Assembly: GCF_017877135.1 (NCBI RefSeq)
Contig: NZ_JAGIPH010000008.1
Span: forward strand, 62,001 to 126,000
Length of the DNA: 64,000 nucleotides
Direction: 5' to 3'
Origin: Neorhizobium galegae
Lineage (GTDB): Bacteria; Pseudomonadota; Alphaproteobacteria; Rhizobiales; Rhizobiaceae
Shown: positions 36,007 to 43,689 of the stretch, in pieces
How the letters are laid out: every line of letters begins with the position of its first letter
How positions within the stretch are numbered: the stretch's first letter is position 1
Translations under genes and position numbers: made by a program
The notes under the pieces: model-generated
Database searches by the model: none
What the model was told of the DNA's origin: nothing
Seen by the model: the letters and a program-made list of their open reading frames with translations, nothing else

Positions 36007-37050
36007 TCAGAATGCGCCCTGCCGCTCCTCATAATGCGTAGGTTTTCCATGGCTTGGCATGTCGCGCTCGATCCAGTCCGCGACCCAATCGATCATGACC
36101 GCCAGCGGGATGGAGGGGTAGCCGAACAGCCGCTGCGCGTTCAGCGTATTGTTGTACCAGCCGTCGGACTGCACCTCACCAGCAAAGACGGGCTCCTTGC
36201 CGAAACGCCGCCCGAATTCCCGGGCGGCCAGAACGACGCTCATATGTTCGGGACCGCCAATATTGAGCGGACTGGTGGGAACGGTTGCATGGGCAAGCGC
36301 GCCTAAGATCTGCGCATTGGCATCCCCCTGCCAGATGACCGAGGCAAAGCCGGTTCCAAGTGGAATGGGCGTGCCCGTGCGCACCCAGTTGGCGATATCG
36401 TGCAGCACGCCATACCTGAGATCGATGGCATAGTTCAGCCGCGCCAGCCGGCCTGGTGTCTGGTACTTGCGCGAGAAATAGCCGAACATCCGCTCGCGTC
36501 CGACGCAGCTGGTCGCATAGTCGCCGGTCGGACCCGGTTCGACCTCTTCACCGAAACCTCCCTCGGCGATCGGCGCAAAGGGATAGACGCACAGAGTGGA
36601 AAAAGCGACGATCCGCGACGCACGATACTTTTCGGCCACCAGCGCAGGCACATGGGTGTTCATCGCCCAGGCGAAGCTGCGGTCACCGTCGGTGCCGAAT
36701 TTCTTGCCAGCCATATAGACCACGTTCGCGGCGTCAGGCAGAGCCTGCACCGCATCGCGGTCGAGAAGATCGCAGGACACTGTCTCCACCCCCCAGCTGT
36801 CCAGCCGGCGCCGCACATCGGCGTCGGAAAAGCGTGCGACGCCGGTTACTTTCTTTTCCGGCGCGGCGCGCTTTGCCATGCGAGCAAGGGTTGGCCCAAC
36901 TTTACCGGCCACGCCGAGAACAAGAATGTCGCCCTCAAGGGAGCGCAGCTTGTCGGAGAGCCACGAGGGCGGCGTGGACAGCAGATCCTCCAAGGTTTCT
37001 TCGGATTCGATGGATGCGGGCATGCCGCCGGCAGCAACAAGATGTGTCAT
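36007..37050 (-). CDS. NAD-dependent epimerase/dehydratase-like protein
   Basis: A 347-residue protein with an N-terminal Rossmann pattern 'ILVLGVAGKVGPTLARMAKR', the 'VVYMAG' and 'AFSTLCVYPF' segments of extended short-chain reductases, and a C-terminal substrate domain ('NIGGPEHMSV'). The classical YxxxK is not obvious: 'DYATSCVGRERMF' occupies the place, so Lys is replaced. An unusual active site or a non-enzymatic role is possible. The ATG at 37050 follows GGAGGAGG. First gene after tetR. Confidence 0.75.
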   Translation of the reverse strand: MTHLVAAGGMPASIESEETLEDLLSTPPSWLSDKLRSLEGDILVLGVAGKVGPTLARMAKRAAPEKKVTGVARFSDADVRRRLDSWGVETVSCDLLDRDAVQALPDAANVVYMAGKKFGTDGDRSFAWAMNTHVPALVAEKYRASRIVAFSTLCVYPFAPIAEGGFGEEVEPGPTGDYATSCVGRERMFGYFSRKYQTPGRLARLNYAIDLRYGVLHDIANWVRTGTPIPLGTGFASVIWQGDANAQILGALAHATVPTSPLNIGGPEHMSVVLAAREFGRRFGKEPVFAGEVQSDGWYNNTLNAQRLFGYPSIPLAVMIDWVADWIERDMPSHGKPTHYEERQGAF

Positions 37051-37066
37051 GGGCCTCCTCCAGAAA

Positions 37067-37082
37067 TTAAGTAAACACTTAA
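37067..37082. promoter_or_regulatory. Palindrome TTAAGTAAACACTTAA upstream of the epimerase-led operon
   Basis: Perfect 6-bp arms TTAAGT/ACTTAA around AAAC, 17 bases upstream of the epimerase start and 40 bases beyond the tetR stop. Its ACTTAATT extension is shared with the palindrome in front of tetR, which suggests both bind the same TetR protein. Confidence 0.55.
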
Positions 37083-37109
37083 CGCAGGCTCCGCAGGCAG
37101 TCAATCTTT

Positions 37110-37127
37110 TTAAGTGTCCTATTAATT
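37110..37127. promoter_or_regulatory. Second TTAAGTG-N5-TTAATT motif at the tetR stop
   Basis: TTAAGTGTCCTATTAATT overlaps the tetR stop codon and matches the spacing of TTAAGTGATATTTTAATT (37807-37824) upstream of tetR. A further candidate binding site for the same regulator. Confidence 0.4.
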
Positions 37128-37778
37128 TTTTGAAGGAAGCCGGAGATAGGAAAGGACCACGTCGAGAACATGCGCTTCCCGCCGCGCCAGGGCTTCGTCC
37201 GTCATGAGGTCCTGCTTGAGGACAAAACCCATCGTGTGCCTGTTGGAGAGATGAAAATAGCTCTCGGCATTGATCGTCAGGAACAGTTGGACTGCATCGA
37301 CATTCGATCGGAAGATCCCGGCTGCGACCCCGCGCTCCAGCGTCTCGGCGATCAGATCGAGAAGCGGATCGTAGAGGGTGCGGATCTTCTCCGACTGCTT
37401 GATATGGCAGGCCTCATGCATGTTTTCGGAATTCAGAAGCCCGATGATATAAAGATTGCCGGCAAAGAAGCGGAACGTCGCGCGCACCAGTTCCGCCATT
37501 GCCTCCTCTGGGCCCAAGTTCCGGACATTGGTGTCGTTATGATGGGTCCGGATACGGACATAGGCCTGCTCCATCACTGCGATGAACAGCGCCTCCTTCT
37601 TCCCGAAATAGTGGTATACGAGATTGATGTTGACGCCCGCGGCCCGCGAAATGGTTTCCACCCGTGCGCCATCGAAACCCTTTGTCGAAAACTCGTGCGT
37701 CGCAGCCGCCAGGATAACACCGCGCAGATCGTCGCCATCCTCTTTTAGAATCCGCCCTCTGCTTCTTTTCTGCTGCAT
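37122..37778 (-). CDS. TetR-family transcriptional regulator
   Basis: A 218-residue TetR protein. The N-terminal HTH reads 'ILAAATHEFSTKGFDGARVE' then 'TISRAAGVNINLVYHYFGKK'. The helical C-terminal half resembles the RutR-type ligand domain. The ATG at 37778 was chosen for its position before the HTH; the ribosome site (AGAGG, 11 bases) is moderate, and an upstream TTG is possible. Flanked on both sides by shared AT-rich palindromes, it likely represses itself and the operon 28914-37050. Confidence 0.87.
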   Translation of the reverse strand: MQQKRSRGRILKEDGDDLRGVILAAATHEFSTKGFDGARVETISRAAGVNINLVYHYFGKKEALFIAVMEQAYVRIRTHHNDTNVRNLGPEEAMAELVRATFRFFAGNLYIIGLLNSENMHEACHIKQSEKIRTLYDPLLDLIAETLERGVAAGIFRSNVDAVQLFLTINAESYFHLSNRHTMGFVLKQDLMTDEALARREAHVLDVVLSYLRLPSKN

Positions 37779-37801
37779 CGTGATCGACACCTCTCCCAAA
37801 C

Positions 37802-37827
37802 ATCAATTAAGTGATATTTTAATTGAT
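37802..37827. promoter_or_regulatory. Palindromic operator upstream of tetR
   Basis: ATCAATTAA and TTAATTGAT are perfect 9-bp arms around GTGATATT, starting 24 bases upstream of the tetR ATG. The size and place are usual for a TetR-family autorepression site. Confidence 0.6.
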
Positions 37828-38116
37828 TGCCTATTGCTAGCCTGTTGTCGAGGATCCACGTGCGGATGCCTGGAGCGCTTTCGCTGAGTTCGAGGCTGGT
37901 CTTCGCAGAGAGCGGCAAGGTGGAAATGGAACCAGCCGTGAAGCGGGAGGCCCATCGGGTCGCGGCGGGCCTCTTTGCAATGGAGACGTCGATCGTCCAC
38001 GCATCAGGCCATTGTGAAAATAGCTTGGCATTCCCATCGAACGAGGCAAGGGAAAATTCGGAAGAACGGCACGACACAAAAGATTGGGATCAGCGATAGC
38101 GCGCCGCAGACCGGCC
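37828..38116. other. Gene-free interval between the tetR promoter and the GarR gene end
   Basis: About 290 bp without a convincing gene. Frames on both strands lack ribosome sites and known motifs. No repeat or strong hairpin is seen. It may be decayed coding sequence at the junction of two operons. Confidence 0.35.
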
Positions 38117-38968
38117 TCATATTGCCTTGATCAGCGCCGAGTGGTCCTTGTCACCCAGCCCCTTTTCCAGGGCAGCGTTCATCAACTGGTGTACGATGGC
38201 TGTGTTGGGCAGCATAAGCTCCAGCAGCCGTGCCGATTCGAGCGCCAGGGACAAATCCTTGTGATGCAAGCGTATCCGGAAGCCGGGCTCGAAGGTTTCG
38301 TTGATCATTCGCTCTCCATGGACGTCGAGAACCCGCGACGCTGCAAAACCGCCCATCAGAGCCTTGCGGACAGTGGCGGGATCGGCGCCCGCTTTGGTGG
38401 AAAACCTCAGTGCTTCCGAAACGGCCTGGATGTTGAGGGCAACAACGATCTGGTTGGCGACTTTGGCGATCTGGCCATCACCGACGCCGCCGATCAGCGT
38501 GATGTTCTTGCCCATCTTTTCAAACAGCGGCCTTGCCCGATCGAACACCTCGGGCTTTCCACCGGCCATGATCGTCAGCGACGCAGATTTTGCGCCTACT
38601 TCTCCACCCGACACCGGCGCATCGAGGTAGTCACAGCCGAGAGCCTCGATGCGGGCGGCGAATTCCTTGGTCGCCAGCGGCGAGATCGAACTCATGTCGA
38701 TCACCAGTTTTCCGGGGTCGAGCGCCTGCGCAACCCCGTTCTTCCCGAAAAGCACGTTTTCGACATCGGGCGTGTCGGGCAGCATGAGAATGACAACTTC
38801 GGCGGCCTGCGCCACCTCCATGGCAGAATCGCAGGCTTGAGCGCCATGCTCGACGAGATGCGCCGAAACAGGCTTCACCCGATGCAGGTAAAGCTCGTGG
38901 CCTGCTTCGATCAAATGCTGCGCCATCGGGCGCCCCATGACGCCCAGTCCGATAAATCCGATTTTCAA
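38117..38968 (-). CDS. 2-hydroxy-3-oxopropionate (tartronate semialdehyde) reductase, GarR/GlxR-like
   Basis: A 283-residue beta-hydroxyacid dehydrogenase: NAD motif 'GFIGLGVMGRPMAQHLIEAG', 'DAPVSGGEVGAKSASLTIMA', and the catalytic Lys in 'GQIAKVANQIVVALN'. Interconverts tartronate semialdehyde and glycerate; 3-hydroxyisobutyrate dehydrogenase is the main alternative. The adjacent hydroxypyruvate isomerase gene favours the former. The start is TTG at 38968 with GAGGAG 8 bases upstream, 3 bases after the hyi stop. Last gene of the oligopeptide-type operon. Confidence 0.87.
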   Translation of the reverse strand: MKIGFIGLGVMGRPMAQHLIEAGHELYLHRVKPVSAHLVEHGAQACDSAMEVAQAAEVVILMLPDTPDVENVLFGKNGVAQALDPGKLVIDMSSISPLATKEFAARIEALGCDYLDAPVSGGEVGAKSASLTIMAGGKPEVFDRARPLFEKMGKNITLIGGVGDGQIAKVANQIVVALNIQAVSEALRFSTKAGADPATVRKALMGGFAASRVLDVHGERMINETFEPGFRIRLHHKDLSLALESARLLELMLPNTAIVHQLMNAALEKGLGDKDHSALIKAI

Positions 38969-38971
38969 CGC

Positions 38972-39757
38972 TTACACTCCTCGCTGATATGCCTTCATCC
39001 AACCCAGTCCCTCGCGGGTGCCGGCCGCCGGCCGATACTCGCATCCGACCCAACCCTCGTAACCGAGCGCGTCCAGACGCTTGAAGATGAAGTCGTGGTT
39101 GATCTCTCCGGTGCCCGGCTCATGGCGACCGGGATTGTCGGCGATCTGGACATGGCCGATTTTGTCCTGCAGCCGCTCGAAACCCGCGACGAGATCTCCC
39201 TGCATGATCTGCATGTGATAGAAGTCGTACTGGATGCGCAGGTTGGCGTGTCCGACCCGGTCCATGATGCGCTCGGCCTGATCGGTTGTCGTCAGAAGGT
39301 ATCCCGGAATGTCGCGGGTATTGATCGGCTCGAAGACCAGCGCAATGCCGGCCTCGGCCAGCCGTTCCGCGGCATAGCGCAGATTGCCGACAAGCGTGTC
39401 TTCGAGGCTGGAGAGGTCGAAACCGGCAGGCGCAATCCCGGCAAGGCAATTGACCTTGCGGCATCCAAGCGCGTTGGCGTAGGCGATCGCCCGGTCGACC
39501 GATGCCTCGAATTCGGCGGTCCGGTCCGGAAGGCAGGCGATCCCACGTTCGCCGGCCGCCCAATCGCCCGCAGGGAGATTGAAGAGGGCCTGTTTCAGTT
39601 CATGGCGCGCCAGTTCGGCAGCGATCGCCTCAGGGGCGTGCTCATAGGGACTGACATATTCCACTGCCTTGAAGCCATCGGCGGCGGCAGCGGCAAAGCG
39701 ATCGATGAACGAATGCTCCGTGTAGAGCATGGACAGATTGGCTGCAAATTTCGGCAT
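38972..39757 (-). CDS. hyi: Hydroxypyruvate isomerase
   Basis: A 261-residue TIM-barrel isomerase opening 'PKFAANLSMLYTEHSFIDRF', with 'LVFEPINTRDIPGYLL' and 'QYDFYHMQIMQGDL' holding the metal-binding Glu, Asp and His residues, and 'GEINHDFIFKRLDALGYEGW' near the end. Converts hydroxypyruvate to tartronate semialdehyde, which the downstream reductase takes to glycerate. The start at 39757 is 11 bases after the ATPase stop. Its presence ties this operon to a C3 or C2 acid formed from the imported compound. Confidence 0.88.
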   Translation of the reverse strand: MPKFAANLSMLYTEHSFIDRFAAAAADGFKAVEYVSPYEHAPEAIAAELARHELKQALFNLPAGDWAAGERGIACLPDRTAEFEASVDRAIAYANALGCRKVNCLAGIAPAGFDLSSLEDTLVGNLRYAAERLAEAGIALVFEPINTRDIPGYLLTTTDQAERIMDRVGHANLRIQYDFYHMQIMQGDLVAGFERLQDKIGHVQIADNPGRHEPGTGEINHDFIFKRLDALGYEGWVGCEYRPAAGTREGLGWMKAYQRGV

Positions 39758-39768
39758 GCTGGACGGCC

Positions 39769-41478
39769 TCAGGCTTGATCTGCGCGCAGGCGGTGAAGCA
39801 TGCGCTTGTTGCGGGGATCCGGATTCGGAACGGAGGAGATCAGCCGCTTCGTGTACGGCTGCGACGGCCTCGTGCAGATGATCGCGGCATCGCCGACTTC
39901 GACGATCTTGCCCCTGTGCATGACGGCCACCCGATCGCAGAAATAACGGACGACCGAGATATCGTGCGAGATGAAGATGAAGCTCAGTTGCAACTGCTTC
40001 TGGATGTCGATGAGGAGATCGAGGATCTGACTGCGGATCGATACGTCGAGAGCGGAAGTCGCCTCGTCTGCAACGATGACTTTCGGGTTGAGGGCAAGGG
40101 CCCGAGCAATGCCGATCCGCTGGCGCTGGCCGCCCGAAAACGCGTGGGGATAGCGTTCCATCACGAGCGGATCCAGGCCCACCTTGCTCAGAAGTTCGGC
40201 AACGCGCGCCTCCACTGCCTTGCCGGACATGTTCCCGGATATGACAAGCGGATCGCCAATGATCTGCTTGACGGTCATGCGCGGATTGAGGGAAGCGAAC
40301 GGATCCTGAAAGATCAGGCGGACGTCCTGATGATACCGTCGCAGATCGGTCTTGCCGAGCGCGGTGACGTCGATCGGGTCGGCGTCGGTTTGAGGGTGAT
40401 ACGCGATCGTGCCGGACGTCGGCTCGACAATGCGCAGGATCATCCGTCCGAGTGTGGTCTTGCCGGAGCCGCTCTCACCGACAATGCCGAGGTTTTCGCC
40501 GGGATAGAGATCCAGGCTTGCATCATCGACAGCCACCAGCCCACGACCACTGGTGCGGGAGAACAATCTGGAGGGTGCGCCGTAGATCTTGGTAAGATTG
40601 CGCAGGGAAAGAAGCGGCTCGACGGATGGGGAAAGCGAGGTCGGCAGCGCGCGCACGGCTGCTGCGCCCTCGAGCTTGACGGTGGCATCGAGAAGCTGGC
40701 GCGTATAAGGGTGCTGGCTGGCGTGGAAGATGTCGTCGACCGGCCCCCGCTCTACGATCTTTCCGAAGCGCATGACAGCCACTTCATCCGCCACTTCGGC
40801 GACAATGCCCATGTCGTGGGTGATGAGCAGCATCGCCATGCCGCGCTCGTCCTGAAGCCGCTTGATGAGGTCCAGGATTTCGGCCTGGGTGGTGACATCG
40901 AGCGCGGTCGTGGGCTCGTCAGCGATCAGCACTTCGGGATCACAGGCCAGGGCCATGGCAATCATTGCTCTTTGCCGCATGCCGCCTGAAAATTCGAAGG
41001 GGTAACGGCGGGCCATCAGCTCCGGTTCTGGGATCTCGACCTGGCGCAGCAGTTCGATGCAACGCGCGCGCGCCTCCTTCTTCGAAACCCGGCGGTGCAG
41101 GCGAACCGCTTCGACGATCTGCGATTCGATCGTATGGACAGGCGACAGAGAGCTCATCGGCTCCTGAAAGATGAGACCGATCCGGCCTCCACGCATTGCG
41201 AGAACCTCGCGGCTACCTTCCGCAAATGTCGCGACATCCACCTGTCCATTCGGTCCGTCGAGCAGGATCTGGCCGTCGGTCATGCGTCCCGGCTTGTCGA
41301 TGATTCGCATCAACGCCCTTGCCGTCACCGATTTGCCAGAGCCGCTCTCCCCGACGAGCGCCAGCGTCTTACCACGGTTAAGGTCGAAGCTGACGTCGCG
41401 GACGGCATGCAGCACATGCGTTCGCAGACGGAAGTCAATGGACAGGTTTCGCACGGACAGCAATGTTTCGGGCTTCAT
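39769..41478 (-). CDS. Peptide-type ABC transporter ATP-binding protein (DppD-DppF fusion)
   Basis: A 569-residue fused ATPase. The first domain has [15 protein letters not shown] and [15 protein letters not shown]; the second has [15 protein letters not shown] and [15 protein letters not shown]. Both have intact Walker B ([20 protein letters not shown]) and the C-terminal extension of the oligopeptide family. The start is one of two adjacent ATGs (41481 or 41478); the latter has better spacing from AGAGGG. Serves the permeases at 41490 and 42675. Confidence 0.88.
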   Translation of the reverse strand: MKPETLLSVRNLSIDFRLRTHVLHAVRDVSFDLNRGKTLALVGESGSGKSVTARALMRIIDKPGRMTDGQILLDGPNGQVDVATFAEGSREVLAMRGGRIGLIFQEPMSSLSPVHTIESQIVEAVRLHRRVSKKEARARCIELLRQVEIPEPELMARRYPFEFSGGMRQRAMIAMALACDPEVLIADEPTTALDVTTQAEILDLIKRLQDERGMAMLLITHDMGIVAEVADEVAVMRFGKIVERGPVDDIFHASQHPYTRQLLDATVKLEGAAAVRALPTSLSPSVEPLLSLRNLTKIYGAPSRLFSRTSGRGLVAVDDASLDLYPGENLGIVGESGSGKTTLGRMILRIVEPTSGTIAYHPQTDADPIDVTALGKTDLRRYHQDVRLIFQDPFASLNPRMTVKQIIGDPLVISGNMSGKAVEARVAELLSKVGLDPLVMERYPHAFSGGQRQRIGIARALALNPKVIVADEATSALDVSIRSQILDLLIDIQKQLQLSFIFISHDISVVRYFCDRVAVMHRGKIVEVGDAAIICTRPSQPYTKRLISSVPNPDPRNKRMLHRLRADQA

Positions 41479-41489
41479 CATAGTCCCTC

Positions 41490-42665
41490 TCAATTGTCGT
41501 AGGGATCGGCTGCATCACGCAGTCCGTCGCCGAAGAAATTGAACGACAGCACGGCCAGAACCACAGCGAGGCTCGGCCAGATCAGCAGCCACGGCGCGGT
41601 GGCGACCGTCCGGACGTTCTGGGCATCCTGGAGCAACACGCCCCAGCTGACGACCGGCGGCTTGAGGCCAACGCCAAGGAACGACAGCGAGGTTTCCGCG
41701 ACGATCATCGTCGGGATGGCGAGTGTCACGACGGCAAGGATGTGGCTGGTCAGCGACGGCAGGATGTGGCGGAAGATAATCCGGCGTTCTCCGGCACCGT
41801 CGAGCCTTGCAGCCGTCACGAAGTCATCGCCGCGCAGCGCGAAAAATCGTCCCCTGACCTCGCGCGCCAAGCCCGTCCAGCTCAAAAGCGAAACGATCAG
41901 CGTGACCATGAAGTAGACCGAGAGCGGAGACCAGTTGAGCGGGATCGCGGCTGCCAGCCCAAGCCAGAGCGGAATGGTCGGCATGGCGCTGACGATCTCG
42001 ATGATCCTCTGAATGAGGGTATCGACCCAGCCACCGTAGTAGCCAGATACCGCTCCCATGATCACGCCGAGCGACAGGGAAATCGCCACACCCACAAGTC
42101 CGATCGACATCGAGACCCGTGTTCCATAGATCAGGCGGCTCATCAGGTCGCGACCGAGGCGGTCGGAGCCAAGCAGGTACATCGGCTCGCGGGCATCCAG
42201 AGGACCAACCAGATGGGTTTCCATCGGAAGGATGCCCCAGAGCTTGTAGGGAGCGCCTTTGACGAAAAAGCCGATCGGAATGATCTTTGTCTCGTCAACG
42301 ACGAAGCTGCGGCGCAGCGCCTTGGGCTCGATTTCGATCTTGTAGCCCTTCACGTGTGGCAGAAAACCGGTCCCGCCATCAGCCTTCTGGGCAAACAGCG
42401 CGATCCTCTGCGGCGGCGCGAAGGTGAACTGGGGTCGGGACATGTTGGGCAGGCCCGGCGCCAGGAATTCGGCGAAGGCGCCGATCAGGTAGAGAACCAG
42501 AATGATGCCACCGGCGAAGGCTGCGACCTTGTGGCGGAAAAAGCGCTGGCGGATCAGCGTCCATTGCCCGGCGGCCTCCAAGGTCTTCACCTTGCCGTTT
42601 GGCTTGAGCGGGCTGATGGCGGGGCCAGTCTCGAGGACGGCAGTTGAATTCCTATCGGTCAACAT
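41490..42665 (-). CDS. Peptide-type ABC transporter permease (DppC/OppC-like)
   Basis: A 391-residue permease, longer than average through an N-terminal cytoplasmic segment and a large first periplasmic loop (about residues 80-170). The core shows 'FLLGSDRLGRDLMSRLIYGT'-type sequence (here 'YLLGSDRLGRDLMSRLIYGT') and 'GAGERRIIFRHILPSLTSHI'. The ATG at 42665 follows GAGGAG. The long loop is seen in permeases that move oligosaccharides or large glycosides as well as peptides. Confidence 0.88.
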   Translation of the reverse strand: MLTDRNSTAVLETGPAISPLKPNGKVKTLEAAGQWTLIRQRFFRHKVAAFAGGIILVLYLIGAFAEFLAPGLPNMSRPQFTFAPPQRIALFAQKADGGTGFLPHVKGYKIEIEPKALRRSFVVDETKIIPIGFFVKGAPYKLWGILPMETHLVGPLDAREPMYLLGSDRLGRDLMSRLIYGTRVSMSIGLVGVAISLSLGVIMGAVSGYYGGWVDTLIQRIIEIVSAMPTIPLWLGLAAAIPLNWSPLSVYFMVTLIVSLLSWTGLAREVRGRFFALRGDDFVTAARLDGAGERRIIFRHILPSLTSHILAVVTLAIPTMIVAETSLSFLGVGLKPPVVSWGVLLQDAQNVRTVATAPWLLIWPSLAVVLAVLSFNFFGDGLRDAADPYDN

Positions 42666-42674
42666 AGCTACTCC

Positions 42675-43661
42675 TCAGTTGAACCGGATCCGCGGATCAA
42701 GCACCGCCAGGAGAATGTCGGAGATCAGCATCCCGACCAGCGTCAGCACACCCATCAGCAGAATGAAACTGCCCGCCAGGTACATGTCCTGTCCGACCAG
42801 CGCACGGAGCAACAAGGGGCCGGCTGTCGGCAGATTGAGGACGATTGCCGTGATGGTCACCCCGGAAACAAGGTCCGGCAGCACCCACCCGATCGAGCTT
42901 ACGAACGGATTGAGGGCGATGCGGACTGGATATTTCAGAATGACCTTGCGCTCAGGCAGTCCCTTGGCGCGCGCCGTGATTACATAAGGCTTGCTCAGTT
43001 CATCGGAGAGGTTTGCCCGCAGGATCCGTATCATGGCGGCGGTACCCGACATGGCGATGACAATCACTGGGATCCACATGTGGCTGAGGAGATCCGTGAG
43101 CTTGGCGAGGCTCCAGGGAGCATCAACAAAGTCGGGCGAGAAGATGCCGCCGACACTTTGTCCGAGGAACCGGTAGCTCGCATACATCAGGGTGAGTGCC
43201 ATGATGAAGTTCGGCACCGCGAGCCCGATAAACCCCAGCAGCGTGAAGGCGTGATCGCCGAACGAATGCCGCTTGACCGCCGAATAGATGCCGATCGGCA
43301 GCGAAATCGCCCATACGAGCAGAAGGCTTGCCAGCGAGATCAGCAGCGTCGATCCCATCCGGTCCCAGATAAGAGTGGAGACCGGTTGGTTCCATTCGAA
43401 CGAGTAGCCGAAATCGCCGCGGGTCAGGATCCCGCTGATCCAGACGAAATACTGAACATAGACCGGCTGGTCGAGGCCATATTGGGCGCGCAGCCGCGCG
43501 ATCGTCGCCTCGTCGAGGTTCTGTCCGCCGTCAGCCATGGTGGACAGAAGCGATGTCAGATAGTCGCCCGGCGGCAACTGGATGATCATGAAGGCGATCA
43601 GCGACATGCCGAACAATGTCGGTATCATGTACAGAACGCGCTTCGCCACATAAGCCAGCAT
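42675..43661 (-). CDS. Peptide-type ABC transporter permease (DppB/OppB-like)
   Basis: A 328-residue permease opening 'LAYVAKRVLYMIPTLFGMSL', with 'RAKGLPERKVILKYPVRIAL' as the coupling loop. The ATG at 43661 follows GGGAGGA; the frame upstream has no ribosome site. Pairs with the OppC-like subunit at 41490, 9 bp away. Confidence 0.88.
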   Translation of the reverse strand: MLAYVAKRVLYMIPTLFGMSLIAFMIIQLPPGDYLTSLLSTMADGGQNLDEATIARLRAQYGLDQPVYVQYFVWISGILTRGDFGYSFEWNQPVSTLIWDRMGSTLLISLASLLLVWAISLPIGIYSAVKRHSFGDHAFTLLGFIGLAVPNFIMALTLMYASYRFLGQSVGGIFSPDFVDAPWSLAKLTDLLSHMWIPVIVIAMSGTAAMIRILRANLSDELSKPYVITARAKGLPERKVILKYPVRIALNPFVSSIGWVLPDLVSGVTITAIVLNLPTAGPLLLRALVGQDMYLAGSFILLMGVLTLVGMLISDILLAVLDPRIRFN

Positions 43662-43689
43662 GGTTTCCTCCCGCTGCGTACGACCTGGC

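Noticed and set aside
37745..38077. A 110-codon leftward frame upstream of tetR
   Set aside because: It overlaps the tetR start and the palindromic operator, has no ribosome site and resembles no family I know.
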